A DNA stretch of 64,000 bases from assembly GCA_030653385.1 (NCBI GenBank), contig JAURZM010000007.1:124001-188000 (forward strand), in the 5' to 3' direction. Each line of letters begins with the position of its first letter. The first letter of the stretch is position 1. Origin of the DNA: Rubrivivax sp. (GTDB lineage Bacteria > Pseudomonadota > Gammaproteobacteria > Burkholderiales > Burkholderiaceae_C). The translations under genes and the position numbers were made by a program. Positions 52,740-61,643 of this stretch are shown piece after piece. The notes below the pieces were generated by a model. The model was not told the origin of the DNA and did not search any database. It was given only the letters and a program-made list of their open reading frames with translations.

Positions 52740-54389
52740 ATGCACGAGTGGCTGCACCGAATGGACGCTCACTTTCCGGTGCGCTACGCCGCCTGGCTGG
52801 CCAGCGCGGTGGGCACGCTGCTGTTCACTTTCACCTTCGTCGCTTTCGACGTGGGCGGCGTTGCGGCGCTGGTGTGCCTGTTCCTGGTGGGCCTGGGCTG
52901 GCGTGACACGCGGCAGCGGCGGCACTCGGTGTTGCGCAACTACCCGGTCATCGGCCACTTCCGTTTTCTGCTGGAATTCATCCGGCCCGAGATCCGCCAG
53001 TACTTCCTCGAAAGCGACCACGAAGCGGCACCGTTTTCGCGCCAGCAGCGCAGCCTGGTCTATCAGCGCGCCAAGGGTGAAGCCGACAAGCGGCCCTTTG
53101 GCACGCAGCTGGACGTGCACGCCACCGGCTACGAATGGATCAACCATTCGATGGCGCCACGCCACATAACCAGCCACGACTTCCGCATCACCGTCGGCGA
53201 CGGTGGCAGCAGTTGCACGCAGCCCTACAGCGCCAGCGTGTTCAACATCTCGGCCATGAGCTTTGGTGCGCTCAGCGCCAACGCGGTGCTGGCGCTCAAC
53301 GGCGGCGCCAAGCGCGGCAACTTCGCGCACGACACCGGCGAGGGTTCGATCAGCCAGCACCACCGTGTGCACGGTGGCGACCTGATCTGGGAAATCGGCA
53401 GCGGTTACTTCGGCTGCCGCAACGACGACGGGTCTTTCAGCGAAGAACGCTTCACCGCCAATGCGCAGGACCCGCAAGTGAAGATGATCGAGCTCAAGCT
53501 CAGCCAGGGCGCCAAACCCGGCCACGGTGGTGTGTTGCCCGGGCCGAAGGTGACACCCGAGATCGCCGCCGCGCGTGGTGTGCCCGAGGGCGTGGACTGC
53601 ATCAGCCCGGCCAGCCACGGCGCCTTTTCCACGCCTGGGGAAATGATGCATTTCATCGAACGCCTGCGCCAGCTGTCGGGTGGCAAGCCCACCGGCTTCA
53701 AGCTCTGCATCGGCCACCCCTGGGAATGGTTTGCCATCTGCAAGGCCATGCAGCAGACCGGCATCGTGCCCGACTTCATCGTCATCGACGGCGCCGAGGG
53801 TGGCACCGGCGCTGCGCCGCTGGAATTCACCGACCACGTGGGCGCGCCCTTGCAGGAAGGCCTGCTGCTGGTGCACAACACGCTGACCGGCCTGAACCTG
53901 CGCTCCCGCATTCGCCTGGGCTGCGCCGGCAAGGTGGTGAGTGCCTTCGACATCGCACGCAACATGGCGCTGGGTGCCGACTGGTGCAATTCCGCGCGGG
54001 GTTTCATGTTTGCGCTGGGCTGCATCCAGGCCCAGGCCTGCCACACCGGCAGTTGCCCCACGGGCGTGACCACGCAAGACCCGAAACGTCAGCAGGCACT
54101 GGTGGTGCCGACCAAGATGGAACGGGTCTGGCGCTTCCACCAGAACACGCTGGAAGCCCTGAAGGAACTGGTGCAGGCCGCCGGGCTGGACCACCCGAAC
54201 CAGATCACCGCCGCCCACATCGTGCGGCGCATGGCCGACCACGACGTCAAGCTGCTGGCCAACCAGCTGGCCTTCGTGAAAGCCGGTTCCTTGCTGGCGG
54301 CCATCGAAGGCCGCGGCGAATGGCCGCACAACGTGTTCAGGCTGTACTGGCCGCTGGCGCAGGCTGACAGCTTCAGCGCCGCTGCGTAG
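52740..54389 (+). CDS. FMN-binding glutamate-synthase-domain membrane protein
   Basis: 549 residues from the ATG at 52740 (GAGGA upstream). Two N-terminal membrane helices (about 18-55) precede a glutamate-synthase-type FMN barrel with ISAMSFGALSANAVLALN, GEGSISQHH, KPGHGG, IDGAEGGTGAAPLEFTDHVG and a Cys cluster (CHTGSCPTGV) expected to hold a 3Fe-4S cluster. The amidotransferase domain of true GOGAT is absent. Stand-alone members are found widely and their reaction is not established. A TACCAT -10-like element lies at 52703-52708. It is divergent from metX. Confidence 0.88.
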   Translation: MHEWLHRMDAHFPVRYAAWLASAVGTLLFTFTFVAFDVGGVAALVCLFLVGLGWRDTRQRRHSVLRNYPVIGHFRFLLEFIRPEIRQYFLESDHEAAPFSRQQRSLVYQRAKGEADKRPFGTQLDVHATGYEWINHSMAPRHITSHDFRITVGDGGSSCTQPYSASVFNISAMSFGALSANAVLALNGGAKRGNFAHDTGEGSISQHHRVHGGDLIWEIGSGYFGCRNDDGSFSEERFTANAQDPQVKMIELKLSQGAKPGHGGVLPGPKVTPEIAAARGVPEGVDCISPASHGAFSTPGEMMHFIERLRQLSGGKPTGFKLCIGHPWEWFAICKAMQQTGIVPDFIVIDGAEGGTGAAPLEFTDHVGAPLQEGLLLVHNTLTGLNLRSRIRLGCAGKVVSAFDIARNMALGADWCNSARGFMFALGCIQAQACHTGSCPTGVTTQDPKRQQALVVPTKMERVWRFHQNTLEALKELVQAAGLDHPNQITAAHIVRRMADHDVKLLANQLAFVKAGSLLAAIEGRGEWPHNVFRLYWPLAQADSFSAAA

Positions 54390-54396
54390 TCTTGCT

Positions 54397-54420
54397 CCCT
54401 CTCCCGCACGCGGGAGAGGG
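54397..54420. terminator. bidirectional terminator hairpin
   Basis: CCCTCTCCCGC (54397-54407) is perfectly complementary to GCGGGAGAGGG (54410-54420) with a two-base centre, between the convergent FMN-protein and glutathione transferase genes. No T-run on the plus strand. Confidence 0.6.
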
Positions 54421-54429
54421 GCCAGAAAC

Positions 54430-55044
54430 TCAAGCAGGCGGGGCGCTGTCGATGAAGCTTTGGCGCGCGGCCAGCTTGTCGTTCAACTTGTGCAAGTTGG
54501 GGTGCTCGGCGCGCCAGTCGATGTGCGCAAAGCGGAAATCCATGTAGCCCAGCGCGCAGCCCACGGCCACGTCGGCCAGCGTGAAGGCATTGCCATTGCA
54601 CCAGGGCTTGTCGCCCAGGCCCTGGCTCATGGACTTCAGCGAAGCCTTGACGCGGCTCATCTGGCGGTCGATCCAGACCTGCGAACGCTGCTCGGCGGTG
54701 CGGCCGCCCCAGGTGGCTTCCAGGCGCGCCAGGATGCTGGCATCCAGCAGGCCGTCGGCCAGCGCTTCCCAGGTGCGCACCTCGATGCGTTCACGGCCGC
54801 TGGGCGGGATCAGCTTGCCCACGGGTGACAGGGTGTCCAGGTATTCGACGATGACACGTGAGTCAAACACCGCTTCACCACCGTCCAGCACCAGGCAAGG
54901 CACCTTGCCCAGCGGGTTGCTTTTCAGGATGTCGTCCTTGCCCCAGACGTCTTCCAGCTCCAGCTGGCAGTCGAGTTTTTTCTCGGCCATCACGACGCGA
55001 ACTTTGCGCACGTAGGGGCTGGTGAGTGATCCGAGCAGTTTCAT
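54430..55044 (-). CDS. glutathione S-transferase family protein
   Basis: 204 residues. Thioredoxin-like N-terminus with likely catalytic Ser in GSLTSPYVRKVRV, cis-Pro block PLGKVPCLV and DSRVIVEYLD; helical C-terminal domain with FTLADVAVGCALGY. The sequence resembles YibF/GST-like bacterial enzymes. Substrate unknown. It is preceded 39 bases upstream by the amidohydrolase stop on the same strand, so the two may be cotranscribed. Confidence 0.9.
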   Translation of the reverse strand: MKLLGSLTSPYVRKVRVVMAEKKLDCQLELEDVWGKDDILKSNPLGKVPCLVLDGGEAVFDSRVIVEYLDTLSPVGKLIPPSGRERIEVRTWEALADGLLDASILARLEATWGGRTAEQRSQVWIDRQMSRVKASLKSMSQGLGDKPWCNGNAFTLADVAVGCALGYMDFRFAHIDWRAEHPNLHKLNDKLAARQSFIDSAPPA

Positions 55045-55083
55045 CTTGTGCGAGCGAGGCTCTCTTCCCTGGTCTGGTCCATT

Positions 55084-56403
55084 CTAACGAGCAGGCCTTG
55101 CGGGCGCTGGCGGCCCTTGTCGCGTGAAGTCCACCTGCGCCGGGCGCCCCGGCAGGCTGAGTTGCGCCACCGCCGGCGCCATCTGCGACACGATGGTGCC
55201 ACCGCGCACCACCAGCAGGCGCTGCGCGCGCAGGCGGATGGCTTCTTCAGGCGAAGCAGCCTGCAGCAGCACGAAGTCGGCGCGGCAGCCCGGCTCCAGC
55301 CCATAGCCTTGCAGGCCCAGCACCCGCGCGTTGTTCACGGTCACGGCGTCGAAACACTGTCGCTGCCCCTGCACCGAGGTCATCTGCGCCACGTGCAAGC
55401 CCATCGCCGCCACCTCCAGCATGTCGGCCGAGCCCAAGGCGTACCAGGGGTCCATCACACAGTCGTGGCCAAAGCCCACGTTCACGCCGGCGGCCATCAG
55501 TTCGGGCACCCGTGTCATGCCGCGGCGCTTGGGGTAGCTGTCGTGGCGACCCTGCAGCGTGATGTTGATCAGCGGGTTGGCCACCGCATGCACCTGGCTT
55601 TCGGCGATCAGCGGGATCAGCTTGCTGGCGTAGTAGTTGTCCATCGAGTGCATGGACGTCAGGTGCGAACCGGTGACCCGGCCCTGCAGGCCCAGGCGCT
55701 GGGTATGGAAGGCCAGCGTTTCGATGTGGCGCGACAGCGGGTCGTCGCTTTCGTCGCAGTGCATGTCCACCGGCAGGCCCCGTTGCGCGGCCAGTTCGCA
55801 GAGCAGGCGCACACTTTCAGCGCCTTCGGCCATGGTGCGTTCGAAGTGCGGGATGCCACCGACCACGTCCACACCCAGGTCCAGCGCACGCTTCAGGTTG
55901 GCCATGGCCGTGGGCGAACGCAGCAGGCCGTCTTGCGGAAAGGCAACCAGTTGCAGGTCCAGGTAAGGTGCAACACGGCGCTTCACGTGCAGCAGCGCAT
56001 GCACGGCCAGCAGGCGGTCGTCGCAAACATCGACGTGGCTTCGGATGGCCAGCAGGCCCCGCGCCACGGCCCAGTCGCAATACTGCAGGGCCCGCTCGGC
56101 GATGGCTTCTTCGGTCAGCAGCGGTTTGAGCTCACCCCACAGCGCAATGCCTTCGAGCAGCGTGCCACTGGCGTTGACCCGCGGCAGGCCGTGGCTGAGC
56201 GTGGCGTCCAGGTGAAAGTGGGCATCGACAAACGGTGGGCTCAGCAATCCGCCCCGGGCCTGCACCACCTGGACACCGGCGGGTGCCGGCAGGGCGGGAC
56301 CGAGGGCTTCGATGCGGCCGCCGCGCACCAACAGGTCCTGGCCGACACGCCCGTCGGGCAGGGTGGCATCACGAACAAGCAGGTCGGCAGGTTGGGCTGG
56401 CAT
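55084..56403 (-). CDS. cytosine-deaminase-like amidohydrolase
   Basis: 439 residues from the ATG at 56403 (MPAQPADLLVRDATL); ATGs at 56439 and 56541 are alternatives and no ribosome site decides. Metal-binding blocks: FVDAHFHLD (His-x-His), HCDESDD and the Asp in GFGHDCVMDPW, with GSHLTSMHSM. This pattern fits cytosine deaminase and related N-isopropylammelide or creatinine-type deaminases. Cytosine to uracil is the likeliest reaction, but a related heterocycle cannot be excluded. No permease gene is adjacent. Confidence 0.83.
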   Translation of the reverse strand: MPAQPADLLVRDATLPDGRVGQDLLVRGGRIEALGPALPAPAGVQVVQARGGLLSPPFVDAHFHLDATLSHGLPRVNASGTLLEGIALWGELKPLLTEEAIAERALQYCDWAVARGLLAIRSHVDVCDDRLLAVHALLHVKRRVAPYLDLQLVAFPQDGLLRSPTAMANLKRALDLGVDVVGGIPHFERTMAEGAESVRLLCELAAQRGLPVDMHCDESDDPLSRHIETLAFHTQRLGLQGRVTGSHLTSMHSMDNYYASKLIPLIAESQVHAVANPLINITLQGRHDSYPKRRGMTRVPELMAAGVNVGFGHDCVMDPWYALGSADMLEVAAMGLHVAQMTSVQGQRQCFDAVTVNNARVLGLQGYGLEPGCRADFVLLQAASPEEAIRLRAQRLLVVRGGTIVSQMAPAVAQLSLPGRPAQVDFTRQGPPAPARPAR

Positions 56404-56738
56404 GGCGGGCGTCGTGGCGGTGGGAATGCCGAGCAGCATAAGTCGGACCCGGGCAGCCGGGCCGGGTCGTTGAGTGCCTTCAGGTGGATAGGCATCCAGC
56501 TTGCAAAACCGCGCCAGCGACAGGTGCTTGCAATGCGTCACACCGCAAGGCCATCAGGGCCTCGGCTGCCCGCTTGTCAGGGCCTGTCAACGGGTGCACA
56601 CTGGGTCGAACGCGGCGCCCTTGGCAGTCTGTCCGCAGCACCCCTCCCCCTCTTGCTCCCCTCCCCCTTCCCCCCCTTTTTCCGTGGCTGGCAGCCCATG
56701 TTGCCAACCGTTCTAGTCCCCTCGCAAAGGAGGTTCTG
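56404..56738. promoter_or_regulatory. 335-base divergent region upstream of hpf
   Basis: No gene is seen. It holds a sigma-54-like element, TTGGCAGTCTGTCCGCA at 56621-56637, with GG and GC separated by exactly 10 bases, though the usual TT before GC is CC. A pyrimidine tract (56641-56683) follows; its complement has five runs of four or more G. The hpf ribosome site AAAGGAGG lies at 56726-56733. Confidence 0.45.
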
Positions 56739-57080
56739 ATGAACTTGACGATCAGCGGCCATCATCTCGAAGTCACCCCAGCCCTGAGAGAGTACGTGCT
56801 CACCAAGCTGGAGCGTGTGACCCGCCATTTCGACCAGGTGGTCGATGTCACCGTGCTGCTGACCGTGGAGAAGCTGAAGGAAAAGGAACGAAGGCAGAAG
56901 GCCGAGGTCACGCTGCACGTCAAGGGGCGCGATATCTTTGTCGAGCAGTCGGCTGAAGACCTGTACGCCGCCATCGACCAGTTGATGGACAAGCTTGACC
57001 GTCAGGTGGTTCGCCACAAGGACCGTTTGCAGGACCACCACCACGTCAGCCCGAAGCGGGCTGACGTCAACGTGATCTGA
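56739..57080 (+). CDS. hpf: ribosome hibernation promoting factor, short form
   Basis: 113 residues from the ATG at 56739, with the excellent ribosome site AAAGGAGG. The S30AE/RaiA fold is seen in [39 protein letters not shown] and [23 protein letters not shown] binds the 30S subunit and promotes inactive 100S dimers in stationary phase. The length marks the short form, which would need a partner such as RMF or act alone. First gene of hpf-ptsN-hprK, but a terminator hairpin follows it. Confidence 0.96.
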   Translation: MNLTISGHHLEVTPALREYVLTKLERVTRHFDQVVDVTVLLTVEKLKEKERRQKAEVTLHVKGRDIFVEQSAEDLYAAIDQLMDKLDRQVVRHKDRLQDHHHVSPKRADVNVI

Positions 57081-57101
57081 AGCTGCTCTTCACTGGCGAC
57101 A

Positions 57102-57123
57102 AACGGCCCTGCGGGGCCGTTTT
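57102..57123 (+). terminator. intrinsic terminator after hpf
   Basis: AACGGCCC (57102-57109) pairs with GGGCCGTT (57114-57121) around TGCG, followed by a short T-run. It lies 21 bases past the hpf stop and would separate hpf from ptsN transcription. Confidence 0.8.
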
Positions 57124-57306
57124 CCATGGCCCTGCGGCCGGCAGCCGCCCGTTCTGTTGCTGCAGCGCCGCATCGATGCAAAGAACCACCCGATTCGGGG
57201 CTTTGCTTCGGGGCTCAATGCCCAGGGCGGTTGCTATCATGACCGGCTGAAGACAACTGCGTTCGTTTTGTTGCCAGATGTGGCCAAGGCGAAAGGGAAT
57301 GCTCCC

Positions 57307-57777
57307 ATGAACCGACTCGCCGCCATCCTGCCTGCCAGCAACGTGCTGGTGAACGTGGATGCAACCAGCAAAAAGCGTGTCTTCGAACATGCGGGCCTGC
57401 TGTTCGAAAACCAGCACGCCATCGCGCGCGGCATCGTCACGGACAACCTGTTTGCCCGCGAACGCCTGGGTTCCACGGGCCTGGGCCACGCCGTGGCCAT
57501 CCCTCACGGTCGCATCAAGGGCCTGAAGAATCCGCTCGCCGCCGTGGTGCGCGTGACGCAGCCGATCCCGTTCGACGCACCCGACGACGAACCGGTGGCT
57601 CTGCTGATTTTCCTGCTGGTGCCCGAAGCGGCGACGCAGCGGCACCTGGAGATCTTGTCCGAGATTGCCGAGATGCTGTCCGACCGCGAACTGCGCGAGC
57701 GCCTGAAAGCCGAGCCCGACGCCGCCGCCGTGCACAAGCTGATCTCCGACTGGGAACCCCTCAAATCGGTAGCGTAG
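57307..57777 (+). CDS. ptsN: nitrogen-PTS EIIA component
   Basis: 156 residues from the ATG at 57307. The phosphorylated His67 is in AVAIPHGRI, with the EIIA blocks [10 protein letters not shown] and [24 protein letters not shown]-Ntr receives phosphate from NPr/HPr-type carriers and regulates potassium uptake and other processes. A TATCAT -10-like element is at 57235-57240, after the hpf terminator, so it probably has its own promoter. The next gene, hprK, controls the HPr carrier. Confidence 0.96.
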   Translation: MNRLAAILPASNVLVNVDATSKKRVFEHAGLLFENQHAIARGIVTDNLFARERLGSTGLGHAVAIPHGRIKGLKNPLAAVVRVTQPIPFDAPDDEPVALLIFLLVPEAATQRHLEILSEIAEMLSDRELRERLKAEPDAAAVHKLISDWEPLKSVA

Positions 57778-57779
57778 TG

Positions 57780-57856
57780 GTGCCCCCACGCTCACTGCGT
57801 TCGCTGCCCCCCGAGGGGGCTCTTGCAGCGGACCGGCAGAGCCGGATCCGCGCAAG
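57780..57856. repeat. GC-rich palindromic intergenic repeat, copy 3
   Basis: Lies between ptsN and hprK. The first half has TGCCCCC...CCCCCCGAGGGGGC; the core at 57826-57853 differs from the 36609 and 61582 copies at four positions and folds as GCGGA-CCGGC-AGA-GCCGG-A-TCCGC. The changes partly keep pairing. Confidence 0.7.
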
Positions 57857-57895
57857 GACTGGGTCAATGCCCCGCGCCCCGAAAGGGGCAGTGCG

Positions 57896-58852
57896 ATGAA
57901 ACCCACCTCGATCAGCGCCGAAGCGCTCTTTGAGGCCCACCGCGAGGCCCTGCACTGGGAATGGATTGCCGGCCACGCGCACCCTGAGCGCCGTTTCGAC
58001 GACAGCGCCGTGCGCGACGCCCGTTCGGCAGCCGACCTGGTCGGCTACCTGAACTACATCCACCCTTACCGGGTGCAGATCGTCGGCCAGCGCGAGGTGG
58101 CCTACCTGAGCCACCCGTCGCCCGAAACGGTCGAGCGGCGCATCTCGCGCATCGTCACGCTGGAGCCGCCGGTGATCGTGGTGGCCGACGGCCAGACACC
58201 ACCCGACCGCCTGGTGGCGATGTGCGACCGCGCCGAGATTCCGCTGTTCGTGACGGCCGACTCAGCGGGTCACGTGATTGACCTGGTGCGTGGTTACCTG
58301 GGCCAGCACTTTGCCGACCGCACCACCCGCCACGGTGTTTTCATGGACATCCTGGGGCTGGGTGTGCTGCTCACCGGCGAATCGGGCCTGGGCAAAAGCG
58401 AACTCGGCCTGGAGCTCATCTCGCGCGGCCACGGCCTGGTGGCCGACGACGCGGTGGACATCTACCGCACCAGCCAGACTTCGCTGGAAGGTCGTTGCCC
58501 CGAGTTGCTGCAGAACCTGCTGGAAGTGCGTGGCATCGGCCTGCTGGACATCAAGGCCATCTTTGGTGAAACCGCGGTGCGCCGCAAGATGCGCCTGAAG
58601 CTCATCGTGCACCTGGTGCGCAAGGAAACGCTGGAACGCGATTTCGAACGCCTGCCCTACGAGCCGCTGTACGAAGACATCCTGGGCCTGCCCGTGCGCA
58701 AGGTGGTGATCGCGGTGGACGCCGGCCGCAACCTGGCCGTGCTGGTGGAAGCCGCGGTGCGTAACACCGTGCTGCAGCTGCGCGGCATCGACACCTACCA
58801 GGAGTTCATCAAGCGCCACCAGGCGGCGATGGACAAGAACACCGAAGATTGA
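57896..58852 (+). CDS. hprK: HPr kinase/phosphorylase
   Basis: 318 residues. Walker A GESGLGKS at residues 161-168, then [16 protein letters not shown] and the HPrK signature block [15 protein letters not shown]. It phosphorylates HPr on serine and reverses this with phosphate. In Betaproteobacteria it sits in an incomplete phosphotransferase system that regulates rather than imports sugars, consistent with ptsN next door. The ATG follows a 118-base gap occupied mainly by the palindromic repeat. Confidence 0.97.
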   Translation: MKPTSISAEALFEAHREALHWEWIAGHAHPERRFDDSAVRDARSAADLVGYLNYIHPYRVQIVGQREVAYLSHPSPETVERRISRIVTLEPPVIVVADGQTPPDRLVAMCDRAEIPLFVTADSAGHVIDLVRGYLGQHFADRTTRHGVFMDILGLGVLLTGESGLGKSELGLELISRGHGLVADDAVDIYRTSQTSLEGRCPELLQNLLEVRGIGLLDIKAIFGETAVRRKMRLKLIVHLVRKETLERDFERLPYEPLYEDILGLPVRKVVIAVDAGRNLAVLVEAAVRNTVLQLRGIDTYQEFIKRHQAAMDKNTED

Positions 58853-58928
58853 TCAAGCCAGGACGCCGGCCAGGGTCTCCCTGGACGCGAGGCCGCCTCC
58901 CCCTCGGGCGGGGCGAACCAGCGCCGAG

Positions 58929-58988
58929 CCAGCGCCTGCGCGCTGGTGAGTGGCCGGTGAGCGCCATGCCGCATGCAGGCGGCATGGC
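58929..58988. terminator. double hairpin between convergent hprK and fur
   Basis: CCAGCGC-CTGC-GCGCTGG (58929-58946) is followed by GCCATGCCGC-ATGCAG-GCGGCATGGC (58963-58988), the latter a perfect ten-pair stem. The 161-base gap contains no gene. No T-runs are present, so it may work as a bidirectional transcript end or be a repeat. Confidence 0.5.
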
Positions 58989-59013
58989 AGCGACCGAAGG
59001 GAGCTGGGGGGCT

Positions 59014-59439
59014 CTATTTCTGGTGTTCGCAGTTGGTCTTGGTGCAGCGGGCGTACAGGGCCAAGGAATGCTCCTGCAGCTCGAAGCCCCGTGACACCGT
59101 CACCTCGCGCTGGCGCTGCTCGATCTGCGGGTCGTAGAACTCCTCGACACGGCCGCAGTCCAGGCACACCAGGTGGTCGTGGTGCTGGCCTTCGTTGAGC
59201 TCGAAAACGGCCTTGCCACTTTCGAAGTTGCTGCGGCTCAGCAGACCGGCCTGTTCAAACTGCATCAAGACGCGGTACACGGTGGCCAGGCCGATGTCGG
59301 CACCTTCGCCGAGCAGTGCCTTGAACACGTCTTCGGCCGTCAGGTGGCGGCGCTCCGAACGCTGGAAGATCTCCAGGATCTTGATGCGCGGCAGCGTGGC
59401 CTTCAAGCCGCTGCTTTTCAGTTCGTCGGCGTGCTTCAA
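59014..59439 (-). CDS. fur: ferric uptake regulator
   Basis: 141 residues from a TTG at 59439, supported by GGAGAGG five bases upstream and by [21 protein letters not shown] matching the usual Fur start region. Winged-helix DNA-binding domain, then metal sites: [11 protein letters not shown] with its Cys pair and a second pair in [10 protein letters not shown]. With Fe2+ it represses iron-uptake genes. Divergent from bamE, 115 bases apart, the standard Burkholderiales arrangement. Confidence 0.97.
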   Translation of the reverse strand: MKHADELKSSGLKATLPRIKILEIFQRSERRHLTAEDVFKALLGEGADIGLATVYRVLMQFEQAGLLSRSNFESGKAVFELNEGQHHDHLVCLDCGRVEEFYDPQIEQRQREVTVSRGFELQEHSLALYARCTKTNCEHQK

Positions 59440-59492
59440 TCGCCTCTCCTGCCTGGGATGTCCGGGCTGCGTGCCCGGATGGGCCCCCCCGC

Positions 59493-59498
59493 TAGAAT
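59493..59498 (+). promoter_or_regulatory. bamE -10 element
   Basis: TAGAAT followed by CGGC, 56 bases before the bamE ATG. The same TAnnnT-CGGC arrangement occurs before leuS (62083) and the FMN-protein gene (52703). Confidence 0.5.
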
Positions 59499-59554
59499 CG
59501 GCTGATCATAGCCAGCAGGTCGATGCCCTGCGGCAATCCCACTTTCAGCGACCC

Positions 59555-60073
59555 ATGCCCAGACTCCCCTTCTATTTGTGTGCACTGGCCGCCAGCAGCC
59601 TGCTGGTGGGCTGCGAGTCGCTGCAGCGCACCGACAGCTTCCTGGGTTTCATCACGCCCTACCGCATCGACATCGTGCAGGGCAACGCCATCACGAAAGA
59701 ACAGGCCGCGCTCATCAAGCCCGGGCTGTCGCGGCTGCAGGTGCGGGACGTGCTGGGCACGCCGTTGGTGACCGACCCCTTCCACGCCACACGCTGGGAC
59801 TACATCTTCACGCTGCGCCGGCCCAACACCGACGCGCAGCGCCGCAGCGTGGTGGTGCACTTCGACGGCGATGTGGTGAAAAGCATCGAGGCGCCCGAGT
59901 TGCCGTCCGAACGCGAGTTCGTGGCCTCGATCAGCCGCTTCAAGGACCTGCGCACGCCCAAGCTCGAACTGACCGAAGACGAGCGCAAGGCCCTGCCACC
60001 GCCGGTGCGCCGCGAAGTACCGCCGCCCGAGCCCGAAGGCCCGGTGCGGGCCTACCCGCCCCTCGACGGCTGA
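59555..60073 (+). CDS. bamE: outer membrane assembly factor BamE
   Basis: 172 residues from the ATG at 59555. Lipobox LLVGC (Cys20), then the SmpA/OmlA fold: ITKEQAALIKPGLSRLQVRDVLGTPL and WDYIFTLRRP. BamE stabilises the BamABCD outer-membrane protein insertion complex. A C-terminal extension rich in Pro/Glu (about 145-172) is typical of this order. It runs into dapB with 6 bases between them. Confidence 0.95.
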   Translation: MPRLPFYLCALAASSLLVGCESLQRTDSFLGFITPYRIDIVQGNAITKEQAALIKPGLSRLQVRDVLGTPLVTDPFHATRWDYIFTLRRPNTDAQRRSVVVHFDGDVVKSIEAPELPSEREFVASISRFKDLRTPKLELTEDERKALPPPVRREVPPPEPEGPVRAYPPLDG

Positions 60074-60079
60074 AACCCG

Positions 60080-60895
60080 GTGGCGGTGGGTGCCGTGTTG
60101 AATGTCGCCATCGCGGGCAGTTCGGGCCGCATGGGACGCATGCTGCTGGAAGCCGTGCTGGCCGACCCCGGCGCCCGCCTCAGCGGTGCGCTTGATCTGC
60201 CCGGCAGCGCGGCCATCGGCCACGACGCCACCGCGGCCTTCGGGCGCGCCAGTGGCGTGGCCGTCACGGCCGACCTGCAGCAGGGCCTGGCCGGTGCCGA
60301 CGTGCTGATCGACTTCACGCGGCCCGAAGGCACGCTGGCCCACCTGGCGGTGTGCCAGCAGCTGGGCGTGCGCGCGGTGGTCGGCACCACCGGCTTCAGC
60401 CCGGCGCAGAAGGCCGCGTTGGCGGTACACGCGCAGCACATCGGCATCGTCTGGTCGCCCAACATGAGCGTCGGCATCAACGTCATGCTGCGCCTGCTGG
60501 ACCTGGCCGCCCGTTCGCTGGGCGAGGGCTACGACGCCGAGGTCGTCGAGGCCCACCACAAACACAAGATCGACGCACCCAGCGGCACCGCGCTGGCGCT
60601 GGGTGAAGCCGTGGCCAAGGCGCGTGGTGTCGACCTGGCCGAACAAGGTGTCTTCACCCGCCACGGCCACACCGGCGAACGCCCACCCGGTGCCATCGGC
60701 TTTGCCACGGTGCGCGGCGGCGACATCATCGGCGAACACACGGTGCTGTTCTGCGGCACCGGCGAGCGCATCGAGATCACGCACAAAAGCAGCAGCCGCG
60801 CCAACTACGCCGAAGGCAGCCTGCGCGCAGCGCACTTCCTGGCTGGGCGCGGGCCGGGCCTGTACGGCATGGCCGACGTGCTGAACCTGAGCTGA
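60080..60895 (+). CDS. dapB: 4-hydroxy-tetrahydrodipicolinate reductase
   Basis: 271 residues from a GTG at 60080. Cofactor motif [14 protein letters not shown], then [14 protein letters not shown] and the substrate/catalytic block [16 protein letters not shown]. It performs the NAD(P)H-dependent step toward diaminopimelate and lysine, hence also peptidoglycan. Six bases after bamE and 8 bases before exbB, so probably one transcript. Confidence 0.97.
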   Translation: MAVGAVLNVAIAGSSGRMGRMLLEAVLADPGARLSGALDLPGSAAIGHDATAAFGRASGVAVTADLQQGLAGADVLIDFTRPEGTLAHLAVCQQLGVRAVVGTTGFSPAQKAALAVHAQHIGIVWSPNMSVGINVMLRLLDLAARSLGEGYDAEVVEAHHKHKIDAPSGTALALGEAVAKARGVDLAEQGVFTRHGHTGERPPGAIGFATVRGGDIIGEHTVLFCGTGERIEITHKSSSRANYAEGSLRAAHFLAGRGPGLYGMADVLNLS

Positions 60896-60903
60896 ACCGG
60901 CAG

Positions 60904-61641
60904 ATGCAAGGCCTGCAGCAGTTCTGGGCCGGCACCGACGGCGTCGGGCAAGCGGTGGCCTTGCTGCTGCTGGCCATGTCGGTGGCAGCCTGGGTGCTCA
61001 TTCTGTGGAAGAGCTGGGTGCTCAAACGCGCCAGCGCCGACATCGCCCGTGCCGTGCCGGCTTTCTGGGACGCGGCCGACCTGCCCGCCGGCCGCGAACG
61101 CCTGCTGGCGATGGACCGCGAAGGTGTGCTGTACCCGCTGCTGGATGCGGCCACCGCCCAGCCGCTGGCGCAGACGCTGGAAGCCGCCGGCCGGGTCGAG
61201 TCGCAGCTCACCCGGCGCCTGCGCGACGCCTTGCACCGCGGCCTGGCGCACCTGCAGTTCGGCCAGGTGCTGCTGGCCAGCGTGGGCAGCACGGCACCCT
61301 TCGTGGGACTGTTCGGCACCGTCTGGGGCATCTACCACGCGCTGGCGGCCATGTCGGCCGCCGGCAGCATCAGCCTGGACAAGGTCAGCGGGCCGATCGG
61401 CGAAGCGCTGATCATGACCGCCGCCGGCATCGCCGTGGCCGTGCCGGCGGTGCTGGCCTACAACGTGTTTGGCAAGTGGGTGGCCAGCTGCGAGGCCGAG
61501 CTCGAAGGTTTTGCCCATGACCTTCGGGAAATCGTGCCCCCGACCTCGCTTCGCTCGGTACCCCCCGAGGGGGCCGTCCCCCAGCGGCCCGGCAAAGCCG
61601 GTTCCGCGGGGGGAAGCTCGGTCGGCGCGCCGGAAGACTGA
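60904..61641 (+). CDS. exbB: ExbB/TolQ-family proton channel with repeat-encoded tail
   Basis: 245 residues. Three membrane helices with the family block ASVGSTAPFVGLFGTVWGIYHAL and PIGEALIMTAAGIAVAVPAVLAY. With ExbD it forms the proton-driven motor that energises TonB or Tol. The conserved protein ends near AHDLREIV; residues from about 213 to 236 (PPTSLRSVPPEGAVPQRPGK and onward) are translated from a copy of the GC-rich palindromic repeat, so the tail is probably not part of the motor. Followed by exbD after 2 bases. Confidence 0.93.
   Translation: MQGLQQFWAGTDGVGQAVALLLLAMSVAAWVLILWKSWVLKRASADIARAVPAFWDAADLPAGRERLLAMDREGVLYPLLDAATAQPLAQTLEAAGRVESQLTRRLRDALHRGLAHLQFGQVLLASVGSTAPFVGLFGTVWGIYHALAAMSAAGSISLDKVSGPIGEALIMTAAGIAVAVPAVLAYNVFGKWVASCEAELEGFAHDLREIVPPTSLRSVPPEGAVPQRPGKAGSAGGSSVGAPED
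61541..61612. repeat. GC-rich palindromic repeat, copy 4, inside exbB 3' end
   Basis: Same layout as the copy at 57780: CCCCC...CCCCCCGAGGGGGC, then a core at 61582-61609 identical over 28 bases to that at 36609-36636. Unlike the other copies it lies within an open reading frame, adding about 24 codons. Confidence 0.75.
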
Positions 61642-61643
61642 CC

